From Fulvia fulva (taxonomy: Eukaryota; Ascomycota; Dothideomycetes; Mycosphaerellales; Mycosphaerellaceae), in NCBI RefSeq assembly GCF_020509005.1, contig NC_063019.1, positions 3,472,001-3,536,000 of the forward strand: DNA of 64,000 nt. Reading direction: 5' to 3'. Under the pieces are notes generated by a model, which did no database searches, was not told the origin of the DNA, and was given only the letters and a program-made list of their open reading frames with translations. The translations under genes were made by a program, and so were the position numbers. Below are positions 42,529 to 54,788 of this stretch, in pieces; position 1 is the stretch's first letter; each line of letters starts with the position of its first letter.

Positions 42529-45366
42529 GCTTCACAAGGCTTGGCTTGCACATTTTGCAGCATGCCATCGTCTACCTTTTGGAATGCAACGAGATCGCTC
42601 ACGAGATTCTTTGTTCTGTGCATCATCATCGCCGGATCGATATAGGCGATAATAGCACAAAGCATGACGGACTAGTCATGCCGTGACAAGGAGTCAAGAA
42701 AGGACAAAGGACCTACCTATCGTTCAAGAGGTTAGTACACGAAATATGCCGACACCTGGAAGTTAGCAAAGACACCATCGTGTCCATAAGCAATAGCCCA
42801 CCCAAGGCTCCAGATTGACGACAAGCACGAGTTCCAAGCCATGGCTGTAGCTGATCCATCGAAACTCCTACTCTGATGTAGAATTCCTTTCGTGGCTCCA
42901 GCTCTCCCGTCCAAGGACCTAACAACAGTGAAGTCAACATCAGCAACGAGTCCGCTCACCGACGTGACGTGCACTTCCTGTGAGGTCGGCCGACGGCTGG
43001 CCGGCAAGAGGTCAGCTGCACGACATTCCTCGTGCGCGAACGATGTCCGTGCCATCACAGCAAAGCGCCGAAGTGATACTGTGATAGCAGGGCTCCCATG
43101 CCCGGCACTCGCATCTAAGCGCTGGCATGAGAAATCTGCAGGTGTATCATTGATCGTTGTACCTTCGTACCGTTATGTACGCCACAATCACACCAGAGGC
43201 TGAACGAAGGTGGTCGCGCGTAGGTGGCCGGTATCGCGCTATTATGTCGCCGCATGAGTCTGGATGGAAGTCGTTCAGTGTTTTGTGTCGTCCCGTATAG
43301 CTGTCTTGGCGCTGGTGACGCCTCAATCGCATACCCCCTACCCCACGCCGCCAGCAACATCGTCATGTCCTTCATCGCATCGTGCCACCACTGCTTATCT
43401 GCCGTTGTGTATCTCGTACCTATGTCCTCGGCACCTCGAAATAGCTTGCATACACTTTTTGGCCAAAAACTTATGCATCACGATATGCAGCCCATGTCAG
43501 CGAGGCGCAGCAACAGGTGTACTGTACGATAGGGCTGACTATGGAAAGTGAAAACCGTTCCTTCCATCACAACCCGAAAACCCGGGAGGCAGGGTGGCGA
43601 ATTTGAGCACGGGCGCTTAGTAGACCACAGCGACTGCATCGTCACAGTGCAGTCCAGTCCAGCCTCTTCCATCATCACAAACGATCCCTCATCAACAAGC
43701 CTGCAAGCGTGTCTGTAAATCTGTGATGAGCAACGTGCTCCGCGGCACGGCAGTCGCGAGCTGCGACCATCCCACGACACCATCGCCTGCCCCAAAAGCC
43801 ACCTGGACATCCATCCCGCACAGTTCGCAGCGGCAGACCAGGATGTCAGGGCTGTCGTGGGGATCAACACGGCTAGCACAGTTTGCGTTTGCTGTGCGCT
43901 GTCCTGACAGCTGCGAACACCCGCTCCGCAGTCCGCACCAAGGCCAGCAAGGTTGCTGAAGGAGCAGCGAGCCGGTGCGGGACAGGACAGGACAGGTACA
44001 TCGCAACCTCGCAAGCGGCAACCTCGCAAGCGGCAACCTCGCAAGCGGCAACCTCGCAAGCGGCAACCTCGCAAGCGGCAACCTCGCAAGCTCAAATCGT
44101 ACTTCACACATCCTACACCCAGCTGCATCTTACTCATCAATGCACTTACTGTATACTTCGCACCTTCGCCCCTTCGGTCTCCGAGATTTCCATCAACTCA
44201 CATCGCAAGCGCCGCAAGTGACGACAACGAATCAATTCTGACGCCCGTGTTGTTGAACGTGTTGGGTCGTTGGCAGTTTGTGGAGTATGCATGAGTTCCA
44301 ACAGGTGCTGCATCTTCAATCTCCATGTCGCATGGACTCCGGAGGCGTCCAGAGCCAGAGCCACATGGAACAACAGTACGCTATCCGATGCGGAGACACG
44401 TGGGTTGAGACATAGGTACATACATACATACAGAATGGCCGTGCACCAGCACAACACCGACGTGCAGATAGATACCTCCGGCCTTTGGTGGCTTGGGTCT
44501 AGATGGTAGAACTAAGACATCGCCATCCGGGTTCTGGGGAGCATTGGAGGCAGAGATGCAGGCAATGCTGCCTTGGATCGTCGTTTGGGCATGTGATGGT
44601 TGCGTCGGTCTCGTGGCTGGTAGACCTCACCTCGTAACACTCATGAAACACATTTGAAAACGTGGATGGAACGGCTATACCGATAGATCCTGTAGATTGG
44701 ATTAAAAAAGACTTGCTATCTAAACTGAGCGAAGTGCAAACACATCCGCCCCGTACAAACAATTAATGATTCCCCACCAGCCACCACCATACGATGCGCG
44801 GTTTAGAACACTCTCGCGAACAATAGGGTATATCGCTGTATCAAAAATGATGAGATCCAATCAAAGATCATCAAATGCACACGGCACAAACTTTTCTCCC
44901 AGCCCTTGTCCTTGTCCTGTCCCCATATCATGCCGCGAGCATAATCAAGAGCAACTCCACCCACCAATCAGATGAAGAAACTCGTTTGTTTGTCGTGGCG
45001 AACCCGAACCATGCAGAACGTGAACGCTTCAGTACGTGTGACTCATATCCTCGCCAACGGAGCGCCTTGCGCATCAAAGAAGAAGCAGTTCTCCCATGTT
45101 CCATGTTCCATGCAGGTGGCGCGTGATCAGTCTATTCGTACAGTCTTTGCCCGGTATAAAAGTCGAAGAATGAAGTAATCCCAGTAGTGTTCCCGTGTAG
45201 TAGTAGTAAGCATCCCGTATCCGAAACTCCAAGTATGCGTTGTATCCCAGTAATAAAGTAACGGTGTTGGGTATCAGAAGGCGAAGTGCGATGTAATGAC
45301 AAGAAGGCGGATGTGATGGCGCGGATTTGCCACCGTGACTCCAGGCAGCAGCCAGCCATCAACATT
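42529..45366. other. 2.8-kb gene-free interval with simple repeats
   Basis: No supported gene. The first part should be the promoter of the 1,365-residue protein. GGACA is repeated at 43982-43996. A 15-bp minisatellite lies at 44003-44092 (separate entry). TACA/CATA repeats occur at about 44416-44432. The 3' end belongs to the gene that stops at 45367. Open frames through the minisatellite exist in all three plus frames simply because the unit is a multiple of three. Confidence 0.5.
44003..44092. repeat. Minisatellite, six copies of a 15-bp unit
   Basis: GCAACCTCGCAAGCG is repeated six times head to tail without gaps; only the final base of the last copy differs. A pentamer array of GGACA lies just upstream. 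No gene is seen around it. Confidence 0.9.
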
Positions 45367-46593
45367 CTATGCTGTAGGGTTGCGAAGGATCTCCTCGCAG
45401 TTGGCGTCGAATCGCATGCTCCAGAGCCGCATGCCGGTCATGAGCTTCTCGGTACGCTCCAGCTCGCGATCGCGACCAAAGATGGAATCGACAAACTCGC
45501 AGCCGCTGTTCTTGCCCATGGTGACGTTCTTTGCGCTGCCGCTCTCCTTCTTTGCCGCTTTCCACATGTAGTTCTCGCAGATCTTGAGGAGCTTGTTGAA
45601 GCGCTGCCAGAGGCGCTCGCCTGATTCGAGGAAGTCGTCGACGAGGTCACGGGATGCCGTGGATCGAATCCGTGGCATGACCTCCTCTGCGCGCTTGACC
45701 TTGTGCGCTAGCTGTATGAGTAGCAGCCACATCTCGCCGGCTACCTCGGACATCGGAGTCGCCGGGCCATAGTAGAAGACTGTCCAATCATATATCCACT
45801 TGCCGAGTGAGTTGGCATCGAACACGCTGCCTAGCAGGAGGATAGGCTCTTCGGTTGGATCCCAGTTCTTGTATGAGTAACCGGCTGGGATACCTGCGCG
45901 ACGCGCATCGTCGGCGGTTGCCTGCGCCGGTGGCGATTTGGTGGCTGTGCTGGGTCGGGGAGGCGGATTGGCCGGCTTGGTGGTGTATGATGCTCGACGA
46001 GGACGTGCTGATTGCTTGGTGGAGTCAGCGGCTGTGTAGATGGGGACCTGATCACGGGATCGTTGATCAGCTCGTGCGTAGTGGTAGCTTTGGCGACGCT
46101 GCTTGTACGGCGGCGGCGCATGCGATTCGTGCGTCTCATAGCGTGGCAAATACTCATATGATCGATCGTGGTTGTAGTATGGGTCGACATACTCCGGACG
46201 AGACGAGTACTGCTTGCTGGTCGATGACTTGCGCTGCTTGGTGCTTTCCGTCGACACTCGATATGTGCGAGTGCTTTCGCTTTTGCCGCGTGTGCGAGCA
46301 GAGCCACTTACATAGTCGGATTTGCGCTGCGGCGTTGATTGCGCAGGGGTGTTGTAAGTGGACTCTGGTGTCGATGAGTATGTTTGTTTCCGAGGTGTCG
46401 CGGTCGTGTAGGTGTATGTGAAAGTCGTTCCGTCTCCAGTGGCTCGCCGGGTGTGCTGAGGCTTGTAGGTGTATGATGGGTTGCGTGGCGAATAGTACGC
46501 ATATCCTCTAGCAGGCGGTGGTGTTTGTGGAGGCGACCGGTAGTGGTAAGATGCGTAGCCAGGCGGCGCGCCGTATGTCTGGTATGTTGCCAT
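45367..46593 (-). CDS. Tyr/Pro/Ser-rich protein with a conserved-looking helical C-terminal domain
   Basis: A single-exon gene of 408 residues if the start MATYQTYGAPPGYASYHY at 46593 is used. The frame is open for another 98 codons upstream, but that part has leader-like composition, and the chosen ATG opens the Tyr/Pro-rich region directly. Residues 1-250 are low-complexity (Tyr, Ser, Thr, Pro, Arg, Gln) and surely disordered. Residues about 255-408 form one folded, mostly helical domain starting GIPAGYSYKNWDPTEEPILLLG and containing SLGKWIYDWTVFYYGP, EMWLLLIQLAHKVKRAEE and ERLWQRFNKLLKICENYMWK. I have a general impression that this domain recurs in filamentous fungi but cannot name it. No signal peptide. 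Function unknown. Confidence 0.65.
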   Translation of the reverse strand: MATYQTYGAPPGYASYHYRSPPQTPPPARGYAYYSPRNPSYTYKPQHTRRATGDGTTFTYTYTTATPRKQTYSSTPESTYNTPAQSTPQRKSDYVSGSARTRGKSESTRTYRVSTESTKQRKSSTSKQYSSRPEYVDPYYNHDRSYEYLPRYETHESHAPPPYKQRRQSYHYARADQRSRDQVPIYTAADSTKQSARPRRASYTTKPANPPPRPSTATKSPPAQATADDARRAGIPAGYSYKNWDPTEEPILLLGSVFDANSLGKWIYDWTVFYYGPATPMSEVAGEMWLLLIQLAHKVKRAEEVMPRIRSTASRDLVDDFLESGERLWQRFNKLLKICENYMWKAAKKESGSAKNVTMGKNSGCEFVDSIFGRDRELERTEKLMTGMRLWSMRFDANCEEILRNPTA

Positions 46594-49500
46594 CGAGCGA
46601 CGGCGAGGCGACCAGACGCGCCTCTGATCGATGGTGTTATATCGTGTCAAATGCAGTGCTTCCAGGTAAGAATGTGTTGGTTCTATGACGGACCGTGAGG
46701 TCGACAGTGTGGTAGCGGAGGCCGAGAGGAGGAGGATTGTCGAGTCCCTGCCTGTCTGTGTGGGTACATTGAGATGTTGTTGTTGATTTGGAAGATGACC
46801 AAATCCAGACGAGATCCGCGAGAATCTCGTAGAGGGTGCTGGTAAGATATGCGGGTTCTTAGTAATGGTTGCCTGGATCTCTCTCAAGAGTGCGAAGAAG
46901 AGAACGAAGAGGTTGGTCAGGACGGCGGGCTAAGTTTAAGGTGCGCGAGGTGCGATCCAGGGGCGACGACCGACGAGTCGACGACAGAGCAGTGTGGCTG
47001 ATGAAAGTCTGTCTGATTTTTGCAGTCTGTGTGTGCGGCGTTGGCCAGTCAGGAGGACGAGAACATGGCGATGTTCCCTGGCATTCCCCTGGTCTCAGTA
47101 TGAGTCGAAGCGTTTCTGACGAGCACGGGAGCCCAACGTGATATGGCTGATGCGTTTTCTGCGGCGAGGGGAAGCATGCACAGGTGGAAACACGCAGCCG
47201 AAGGAGGTCCTCAGGCGGGCCGGCGGCAGAGCAGAGCGCACGTTTCTACCTGCAGCACCGAAGACTGGTCGAGGTCCGCCAGATATACGTCGTGTCGCAC
47301 GTACAGTATCTGGGCAGTAGGGTCTCGTCGGACAACGAAGAGCAAGCGTGGCAAGCCACCAGGTTCTTGGAGTGACAGAAAGCAACACGCCTTGTGCATC
47401 CGGGCGGGCCGTAGATATTCTACATGTGCACTCAGCAGCGAGTTCAGGGACATGCTATCTATACGCGCTGCGTAAGCGTGGCGAAAGCGACGGGCTCAGC
47501 AGCGTCAAAACGACAGTGACACCACACCCATCTATATCCGGCCGAGCACACATGCCTGACCCTAGCATCACAGCACCCAGCGAGTCAGAGACATCATACA
47601 GTATTCCGTTCGCAGTCTGCAGTAGAACTGCACCTTCATGTTGATGATGTTGTGCACGGTAAAACGGTCGAGCAGCCCACCAAAAGGAAGGTGCAGCTGC
47701 AGGCTGTAGCCATGCCGAGCATGCGTGCTGGAGGATTCGGAGCACACTTTCACCCAATAACAGACGTTCCTGCAGGCTGCAGCGCTGGAAGGATTCGCAT
47801 GCATGCTGTATCCAGACAAATCAGCGGCTTGCGTGCACCGCGTGCACCGCCCAGCATCCGCTCCCGTCTCCGCCCAGTGCCCTGGCACCGCTGCTTCCAA
47901 AACTTCGCTCATTTTCTGAGCCGTACATGTATCATCCATCTCGCTAGGGGGCCGTTGCCCAAACCCACGCACTCATCCCGAACATCTCGCAGCCGCACTC
48001 GGCGATCTTCTCTCAGCAAATGACTGGCCCGACAAGCTTCGTCGCAGACCAGCCCCCACCTGCCACCTGCTGCTGGACTACGGCAGCAGAACAGCTGTCG
48101 CCTTCGCGCAATTTGCCCACCCGAGCTCGTTGCAGCTTTGCTCGTATGGCAAAGCTCGTATGGCCACGGCGACTGGTCGACGAAGCTCACCAGACTGACT
48201 TTCTAGACACATGACGGACTCCTTGGACGACGCATGCTTTCTAGTCCCATCACGAACAGCGCATACGCCCACCGACATGCAGACGTTGCTGCACCATTCC
48301 GCCGCTGCCCCAGTTTGATTGGCCGACAGGAACCGATCGTGGCGCCAACGCCACCGAATATTCTGTGATAGGCTGCTCTTGCTCACATTTCTGCCCAACC
48401 GCTGTGCCAAGTATACCATTCACACAACAACAACACGAGGCGGTGGACATGGACGCCCCATTTTGCTGTGCGCTGGACCACCGCTTGCAGCTTTGAAAAC
48501 TTTGCAATCTGCGATGCTGCGATGCATCCTCCGTCAACCTGGCCTGGCAGCTCGCACCTCGGCCACGGCGTCAATGCAAGCTGAAGCGGTGGGTTATGTT
48601 TCAGCCTGGTACCACCGCTTTGTGCTCAACAAACGTCGATACCCAGGCACCATCAGACCGTCTGTGATGCCGTACGATGCTCTGGACGGCAAGATTGCGT
48701 CAGCTTGCAATCACCAAATTACTCCCAGCGCAGTCAGCTGGTTTGACCAGCAGTCGTCCTGGCTGATGGCATATGTAACACATCCACCGATGCCTACAGC
48801 CTGCCAGCTTCCAATAGGGACTTCTGTCCATTAATTCGACGCGAGCGTGTAGCCGCAGGGGTTCACGCCTCTTAGTGCGGACGCCATTCTCGGCATACTC
48901 CCGACGCAAGGCGGTCACGACAAAGAACCCTTCCCCTGCGTTGTACAACCATTCCCATACGAGGCGACATTCGTTGGCTCTGTTTGTCGGGTGCAATCGT
49001 CAGCGCCCGTACCCGGAGGCACATGAACAGTCGTTCAAACTATCGATGCACATTGCAGACGGAACGTTGCAGCACAGCACCAGCAATGACAATTGAAAGA
49101 TATGAGATCGCCTTCGGAACTGAATGTCCCCAGAGAGAAAGAGCACGCGGCAGCCACAATTGACCTTTGTGCGCAAGTCAGTCCACGATAGGCTCAGCAT
49201 TGGTGCTGTTTCTGTCTCTTCATGCGTCGTCGATCCGGGGAGTGTCTCGTGGCTTAAGGAACGCAAAGGGAGTGTGTAACACGAAGCTGTTCTCACCTCG
49301 TCGACACATCACGCAACATTTGTGGCGGATGATCTGGTCTACTTTGTGTGACATGTGCAGCCGCACCATCAGGGAGATACAATCTGTGCTTAGGGACCAT
49401 TGAGCCGCGTACGACCCATTCTACTAATGCCGTAGCAAATCGTATAGCATCTATTCATCGTTTTAGGGCTGCCGAAGGGCATGCTCAGCACACAACGTCA

Positions 49501-49625
49501 CAGCTGCGCTGCTAGCAGCGAGGTATGGCACATTGAACCCGTGATGTGAGACTGTGAGTGCGAAGAAAGCATGTGTTGACTATTGACTATGATCCAGCAC
49601 AGCCGACAGCTACCTAGAATTACTG
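46594..49625. other. 3-kb gene-free interval
   Basis: No gene can be supported. Frames on both strands are short (under 175 codons), overlap each other and have no domain or intron pattern. The composition is ordinary, without RIP signature and without long repeats, so it is not an old transposon of the kind seen at the right end. The first 300 bp should be the promoter of the Tyr/Pro-rich gene. A non-coding transcript or a rapidly evolving small gene cannot be excluded. Confidence 0.5.
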
Positions 49626-51179
49626 TCAATGGTGAATCTCAAAGACCTCTGACTTGACAACCTTCGCCGGTCCATGACCAACATACACAAACCCACCATC
49701 GATATCCATCAAATCATCCTCCTCCGTCCCAGCAACCTCCTGCCTCTGCTCCAACACCCTCAAACTCGCCGAACAGCCTCTCGGCAACCCATCACTAGAA
49801 AAATGACAAAGCTGCATCGCCGGCCGCGACTCAGCCTCGTCCCACCCCGCCTCCTCCGCCAGTCGCGGAGAATCAAGCGGTGCATAGTGATCGATCGGCG
49901 AGCTAGGGTATCGATAATTAACCGCATACACACTCTTCAGGCTCGGAATCTGATTCCCATTCTGACCCACCAGGTACCAAAAGTCCGCCTGGAACAGCTG
50001 GCAGATCAGCGCCATGTGCACGTAATGCGCCTGGAACACTGGCGCGTGCTGAGCGCGAAGGCCAGTCTTGGCGGCGAAGTCGTCGTATATGCAGCGGATG
50101 TTCTGCTGTGGACGGTCGAGGGAGATGACTTTACGCTGGAAAGCGCTAGGTCGGCCGTTCATCAGGTAGTACGTGGGGAGACCTTGCCCGCCCTCTTCGG
50201 GGACGAATTCGATACGGCCGCCTAGCATGCGGTGCTCGAGCTCGAAGGCGCCGTCCGCTACGGGGTTGCCTTTGAAGAAGAATTTCGCGCGGTACCAGCT
50301 CATTTCGCCCTCTTTCGCGCGCCAGTGCGTACCGCGTGCCGCGAAGATGGCGGCGTGGGTGAGTTCGTGTGCGATGTCTCGGGCGATATCGAACATGGCA
50401 GCAGCCTTGAAGAGGGGATCCGCGCCGTCCTGGGCCGCGGCCATGGCGGCAAGGACTTTTTGCTGGCTGAGGTAGATGGTGCTCTGCTTGCCGTGGGAGA
50501 AGTCGTGGCCGTGGCCGGTGATGTCTTCACCGGCGACCGTGCAGCTGGTCGCTTGAGGGTCCTGGTTGACTTCGAATTTGACGTATTGAGCGAGGTTCTG
50601 GAGCAAGTCCATTGTCCTTTTCCTGGCGTCGCCGAAGAGGAATGCTTCGTTGTTCTCGACGAACTCGTAGCTTCGCGTGGGAGCGCCGAGGATGGGGCGG
50701 AGCTTACCTTCGAAGATGGTGTGCCAGAAGGGGATACTTACGACGAGGAAGCACGAGGCGAGGTGCAGGGCTTGCTTGAGGCTCCAGTAGTCGAGCCCTG
50801 GACAGTCCTCGAGGAGTTCCCTTCCGTTCACGTCCGCTCGCGCAATCTGGAAATTCCGCTTGCTGAGGATCTGGTGGATCGGCACCTCCCTAATCGTCTC
50901 GAGATTGAAGTGCGGCAGTTGCTTCTGATGGATCGTCTCCCAGGGCGCATAGTCGGGCAGACACGTCATATTGTGATCCGCGAACTGCTGCACCTCCTGG
51001 ACGCTATAGCAGGTATCATCGGATCTGTACTGCTGCTTTTTCAAAGGGCAGTAGTCGATTCCCGTTCTCCTGTTGTTGTTATTATTATTGTGTTTGTTCT
51101 GATCGAACTTACCTTGCCACCAGTTGTCAGAAGAGCCTGCTCTCCTGTCTTGACTTTTACGCTTATTATTACGACCCAT
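49626..51179 (-). CDS. Unrecognised protein with an HELTH zincin-like motif
   Basis: A single-exon gene of 517 residues. The ATG at 51179 (MGRNNKRKSQDRR) is the first in the frame, with A at -3; frame upstream of it has leader composition. The N-terminus is basic and Asn-rich. At residues about 265-275, AHELTHAAIFAARG matches HExxH, the zinc-binding and catalytic motif of zincin peptidases. An ELEHRMLGG segment some 45-50 residues later could provide a third ligand. Around it lie well-ordered segments (DCPGLDYWSLKQALHLAS, FGDARKRTMDLLQNLAQYV, QAHYVHMALICQLFQADFWY). It has no signal peptide, so it would act inside the cell if it is a peptidase. No named family is recognised, and HExxH alone is weak evidence. 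The C-terminus is acidic. Confidence 0.6.
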   Translation of the reverse strand: MGRNNKRKSQDRRAGSSDNWWQGKFDQNKHNNNNNNRRTGIDYCPLKKQQYRSDDTCYSVQEVQQFADHNMTCLPDYAPWETIHQKQLPHFNLETIREVPIHQILSKRNFQIARADVNGRELLEDCPGLDYWSLKQALHLASCFLVVSIPFWHTIFEGKLRPILGAPTRSYEFVENNEAFLFGDARKRTMDLLQNLAQYVKFEVNQDPQATSCTVAGEDITGHGHDFSHGKQSTIYLSQQKVLAAMAAAQDGADPLFKAAAMFDIARDIAHELTHAAIFAARGTHWRAKEGEMSWYRAKFFFKGNPVADGAFELEHRMLGGRIEFVPEEGGQGLPTYYLMNGRPSAFQRKVISLDRPQQNIRCIYDDFAAKTGLRAQHAPVFQAHYVHMALICQLFQADFWYLVGQNGNQIPSLKSVYAVNYRYPSSPIDHYAPLDSPRLAEEAGWDEAESRPAMQLCHFSSDGLPRGCSASLRVLEQRQEVAGTEEDDLMDIDGGFVYVGHGPAKVVKSEVFEIHH

Positions 51180-51601
51180 TTTTATTGCGGTAGTTGTCGT
51201 GTTGGGGAAAGAAGAGACCAGCTCTTGTGGGGATTGGGGGGGGGATACAAAGGAAATGTAAGGAAAGGGGAATTTTGACAGATGATGGGGTGGAAAGGGG
51301 GAGGTGTGGGAATGCGGTATATATTGGGAAGGGAAGGGTGGCGTGCTGAAAATAGATGCACATAATAGTGTTGGTATAAAGCGGAGTGTCAAAGAGAGGA
51401 CAAAGGGAGCGAACAATGTCAATCGCTCACCTGGTCAAAGGGGACGACAAAGGAGTAGCAGTGCAGCTGTGCGGACATTGTGTGAATCGCGAGCAAGACA
51501 CGTGCTTGGAACTTCCTCGTGCAACTGCGTGCAAGCCCATGATTCCGTGCGAAGACTAGATTCTAAGCTGCCTACAAGTATCGCTCATGTCACATCACCC
51601 A
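51180..51601. other. Intergenic, promoter of the HELTH gene
   Basis: About 420 bp between the HELTH gene and the 3' end of the beta-galactosidase. The minus strand just upstream of 51179 is pyrimidine-rich with a run of C (near 51236-51242), typical of fungal promoters. Nothing coding. Confidence 0.45.
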
Positions 51602-54600
51602 TCAATAAGCCCCTTCCCTCTTCTTCCAGCCCGTCTGCGGCGCCAGCTCAATAGGTCCAAACCCACTCTGCACCGGCGTCCCAGCCACAAGCTCAAGCTT
51701 CTCAACCTTCGCACCCTCCTTCTCCAGAGCCCAAAGACTGACAGCAACATAGTTGCTACCCTGATAATTCCAAATGCCCTCCGGCACAGGGAACGAGTCT
51801 TGAGGACCAATGTTGTAGACGTACTTGCCAAATTGGTATCCGTTGACATACAGCTGGCATCGATAGCTTGGAGTCGTCGCACTGGTGTTGGTACTGCTGT
51901 TCGTGAATGAGAAGCTTAGTGGGATGTCGTAGCCTTGTGGGAATTCAAGGTCGAACTCCGTCGCGTAGAATGCTACGCCGGGTGCGTCGATGCCCTCCAT
52001 GGGGCCGGTCTTGCTGTCTTTCCAGTCCGAGGTTGGGGCGCCTGGGAGGTGGTAGCCTTGACGTTCTGCGTACAGACCACCTTCGTTGAGTGGACCGCGA
52101 GTGTGGTCCTCGTAGTCTTCGCCGTGCAAGTTGCCGGTCAGCTTCCAGGTGACGCTGCTCTTGTTGTGGCCATTCAGGTTGAAGTCGATGACGCCGCGAG
52201 GTCTCTTCATTTGTTCGGAGCCGACTGTGAAGGCCTCGTCGAGGCCCATGTTGTCGATTAGAACGGTGATGACGTAGTCCTTACCAGCGACGGTGTTGGG
52301 GAGGGTGTAGGTCGTGTTCCATGTGTAGTACTTGTCTCCACCATAGAAGGAACCGACGAACTCATCGTTCAGCCAAAGTGAGTGACCATATGCGGAGCCT
52401 CCTTGTGTGGCCAGGTACAGCTCTTTCTCGCCGCCATTGGCTTTGAAGTGTCCACGGTAGATAAGGTTGCCAGTGTGGTAGCCGTAGTCGCTTGAGTACA
52501 GCGAAGTGGGTGTAGTCAAGTTGCGGATTGTGTTGTTGCTGTAAGTCAGGTCTGCGACAGTCCATGCACTGTCGTCGTAGTTTGACTCGATCTCTGGCAA
52601 AGTGTCGATGACCTTCCAGCCGATGGAAGATAAGTCAGGTACCGTGAGCTCAGGCTTCTTGAACTCAGCTGTGGCCGTCACGACGCCATTCTTGGCTTGC
52701 TTGAAATTCAGGCTCTCGCCGTTGAAGGTCAGCTCGTGGAGTGGCTCGGGCGCACCGATGACTTCTACAGGATTAGTGCAGTTGATGTCACCAGTCAAGT
52801 GGAGACTGCTGCCGTGGGCTTGAACAGTCCTAAGCAGGTAGCCTGCCTTGACGATTGGCGCAGAAGTGGCGTGCTTGTAGTTGGTGTAGTTCTTGGTGAC
52901 CGAATCATCAGCAAGGTCAATGACCCAGTAGTTGTAGGCGGAGTTGCGGTCTGCGAGACGTCAGTGGTTGCTCATTATCTCTCATCACACTTGCTTACCC
53001 AGAATGTATACCGACAAGTCATCACCGACCTCGACTACCTTGCGCTCAGAGCTTGTCTTGAAACGGATGACCGAGACACCGTTCTTGCTGTCAGTCGTGA
53101 CGCCTTGTCCTTCGACGCATTTACCAGTCTGAGCCCCAGCAATCGCAAGCTCATTAGTCTCGCCAGGACCGCCGTATACTACGAGCACTCTCTTGTTGCC
53201 GTACTGCTTCCAGGTAAAGATCTCAGCAGTCGAGTAGAGCAGGTTAATGCCCCCAACATCATAGTCGCTCACGAAGACCTTGGAATCCCTCCCGTGAAGT
53301 GAGAGTCCGTCGACCGTGATGTTGCCCTTGCTGGTAGGGAAGTTGAATCGGTAGTCTGTGGTGTCTAGCGTGTTGTAGGCACCGTGTCTAACAATGTAGA
53401 AGTTTGTAACGTTTCCGAGCAATGCAGTGGTTGCAATGGCACCATTGCCGGTGTAAGAGCCGTTGGCATTGCTATTGTTTTGTGGGAAAGCCGTGAGATA
53501 TGCTGGGGACGCTTGCAAGAATTGCGCTTGGAGCTTAGCCTGGCTGTACTTCTCGCGGTCAACGGTACGCTCTTCAGTGATCACGGCGCCATAGTCATAG
53601 CTGGTATAACCGCCTGGGTGTCCCAAGTTGCCCCAATTCGTTCCGCCGTAAGTCATGTAAGTGCTGAAGATAGTCGCGCCAAAGGAGTAGATATTCTTGT
53701 AGAACACTCTCTCGAACTCTGGGCCAAGTAGAGCAGTACACTTGGCGAAGCCTGGGCCGCCCCATGGGTCAAATGCACCGCCTTGGAATTCGACGATCGA
53801 GTATGGTGTGCTGGAGCTCTGGTTCTCGTGCAAGTCACGGTAGTTCGTGGGCAAGGCGTTGTCCGGCCATGTGTACGGGTTGGCGCAGTCGAAACCGAGA
53901 GGGTACCCGTCGTGACCTAGTCAGGTGTTAGCACAATGTTTATTGTCAAGTAAGGTGCTATCTCACCATAGATGTCGAGTGCAGCTTCTTGTCGCGGAGG
54001 TCCAGGTGCGAAGTAACCTTGAGGTCTCGCATCGTTGCTGATGAATGGAACGACAATGCTGTTGTTACGGAACTGGTCTTCAACGTACTGGAAGTACATC
54101 GGGTCGGGAAATGGTTCGATGTTGTCCGTGGCCTGGGAGTATTCGTTCTCTGGCTGGAACAGAACGACAGGGCCTCCATTCGTGATCTGAGCTGCCGCGA
54201 TCAACTTCGCGATGTTGACAACGTAGTTCTGCGTCGCTTCCAGGTAGGCAGGGTCCCTTGTTCTCAAGAGAGCAGGGACCCGTTGCATCCAGCCGGGGTA
54301 GCCACCACCTGATACTTCAGCGTTGATGTATGGTCCAGGTCGAGCAATGAGGTAGATGCCAGCGGTTTGCGCAGCCTCGAAGAATGGTTCCAATGCAAAG
54401 ACACCTTCTGCTTCGAATTGACCGGGCTTGCCCTCGAGCAGAGCCCAGTCAAAGTATACCGAGACACCGTTGTAGCCTAGAGCTTTGATCTTCTGGAAGA
54501 CGTCGAGCCATAGAGATGGTACTGGCAGTCTGAAGGGATGGAACTCTCCAGAGTAGAAGAGTACACGCTCGCCGCGGACGAAGAGAGATTGCTGGACTTG

Positions 54601-54788
54601 ATGTTAGTCCTGCTTCGGTCTCCCAACTATATGCCTCGCCTCACCTCGTCCCATGTCACCAGATCTTGCAATGCCTCTCTCTTGTATGACTTGATCATCA
54701 TATTGGGCTTGCCGCCAATGGTCAAGGCGGCGGTCTGGACTGCTGCCACAGACAGCACAGCTGCCTTCAACAGCTTGCCGAACAACAT
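51602..54788 (-). CDS. Secreted beta-galactosidase, glycoside hydrolase family 35
   Basis: Four exons (54788-54645, 54591-53967, 53916-52999, 52950-51602), all with GT-AG introns of 48-53 bp, give 1,011 residues, the usual size for fungal lacA-type enzymes. Residues 1-21 are a signal peptide ([16 protein letters not shown]). The catalytic barrel begins with [20 protein letters not shown] and [15 protein letters not shown]. The acid/base glutamate lies in FQPENEYS (near residue 198) and the nucleophile in [15 protein letters not shown] (near 299), which agrees with characterised Aspergillus enzymes. Later domains follow, with jelly-roll-like segments ([30 protein letters not shown]) in the last third. 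It releases terminal beta-galactose from plant wall polysaccharides or lactose outside the cell. No lesion; an ordinary, well-kept gene next to the repeat block. Confidence 0.95.

Noticed and set aside
43478..44294. Frames with RLRGC or QPRKR repeats on both strands
   Set aside because: They arise from the 15-bp minisatellite, whose length is a multiple of three and leaves all frames open.
46594..46887. 98-codon N-terminal extension of the Tyr/Pro-rich protein
   Set aside because: Composition is that of a leader, and the internal ATG at 46593 opens the typical Tyr/Pro-rich region; a longer protein is not supported.
50232..51278. 348-codon plus-strand frame opposite the HELTH gene
   Set aside because: Mirror image of the minus-strand gene; no family features, and the minus-strand frame is longer, ordered and has the better start.
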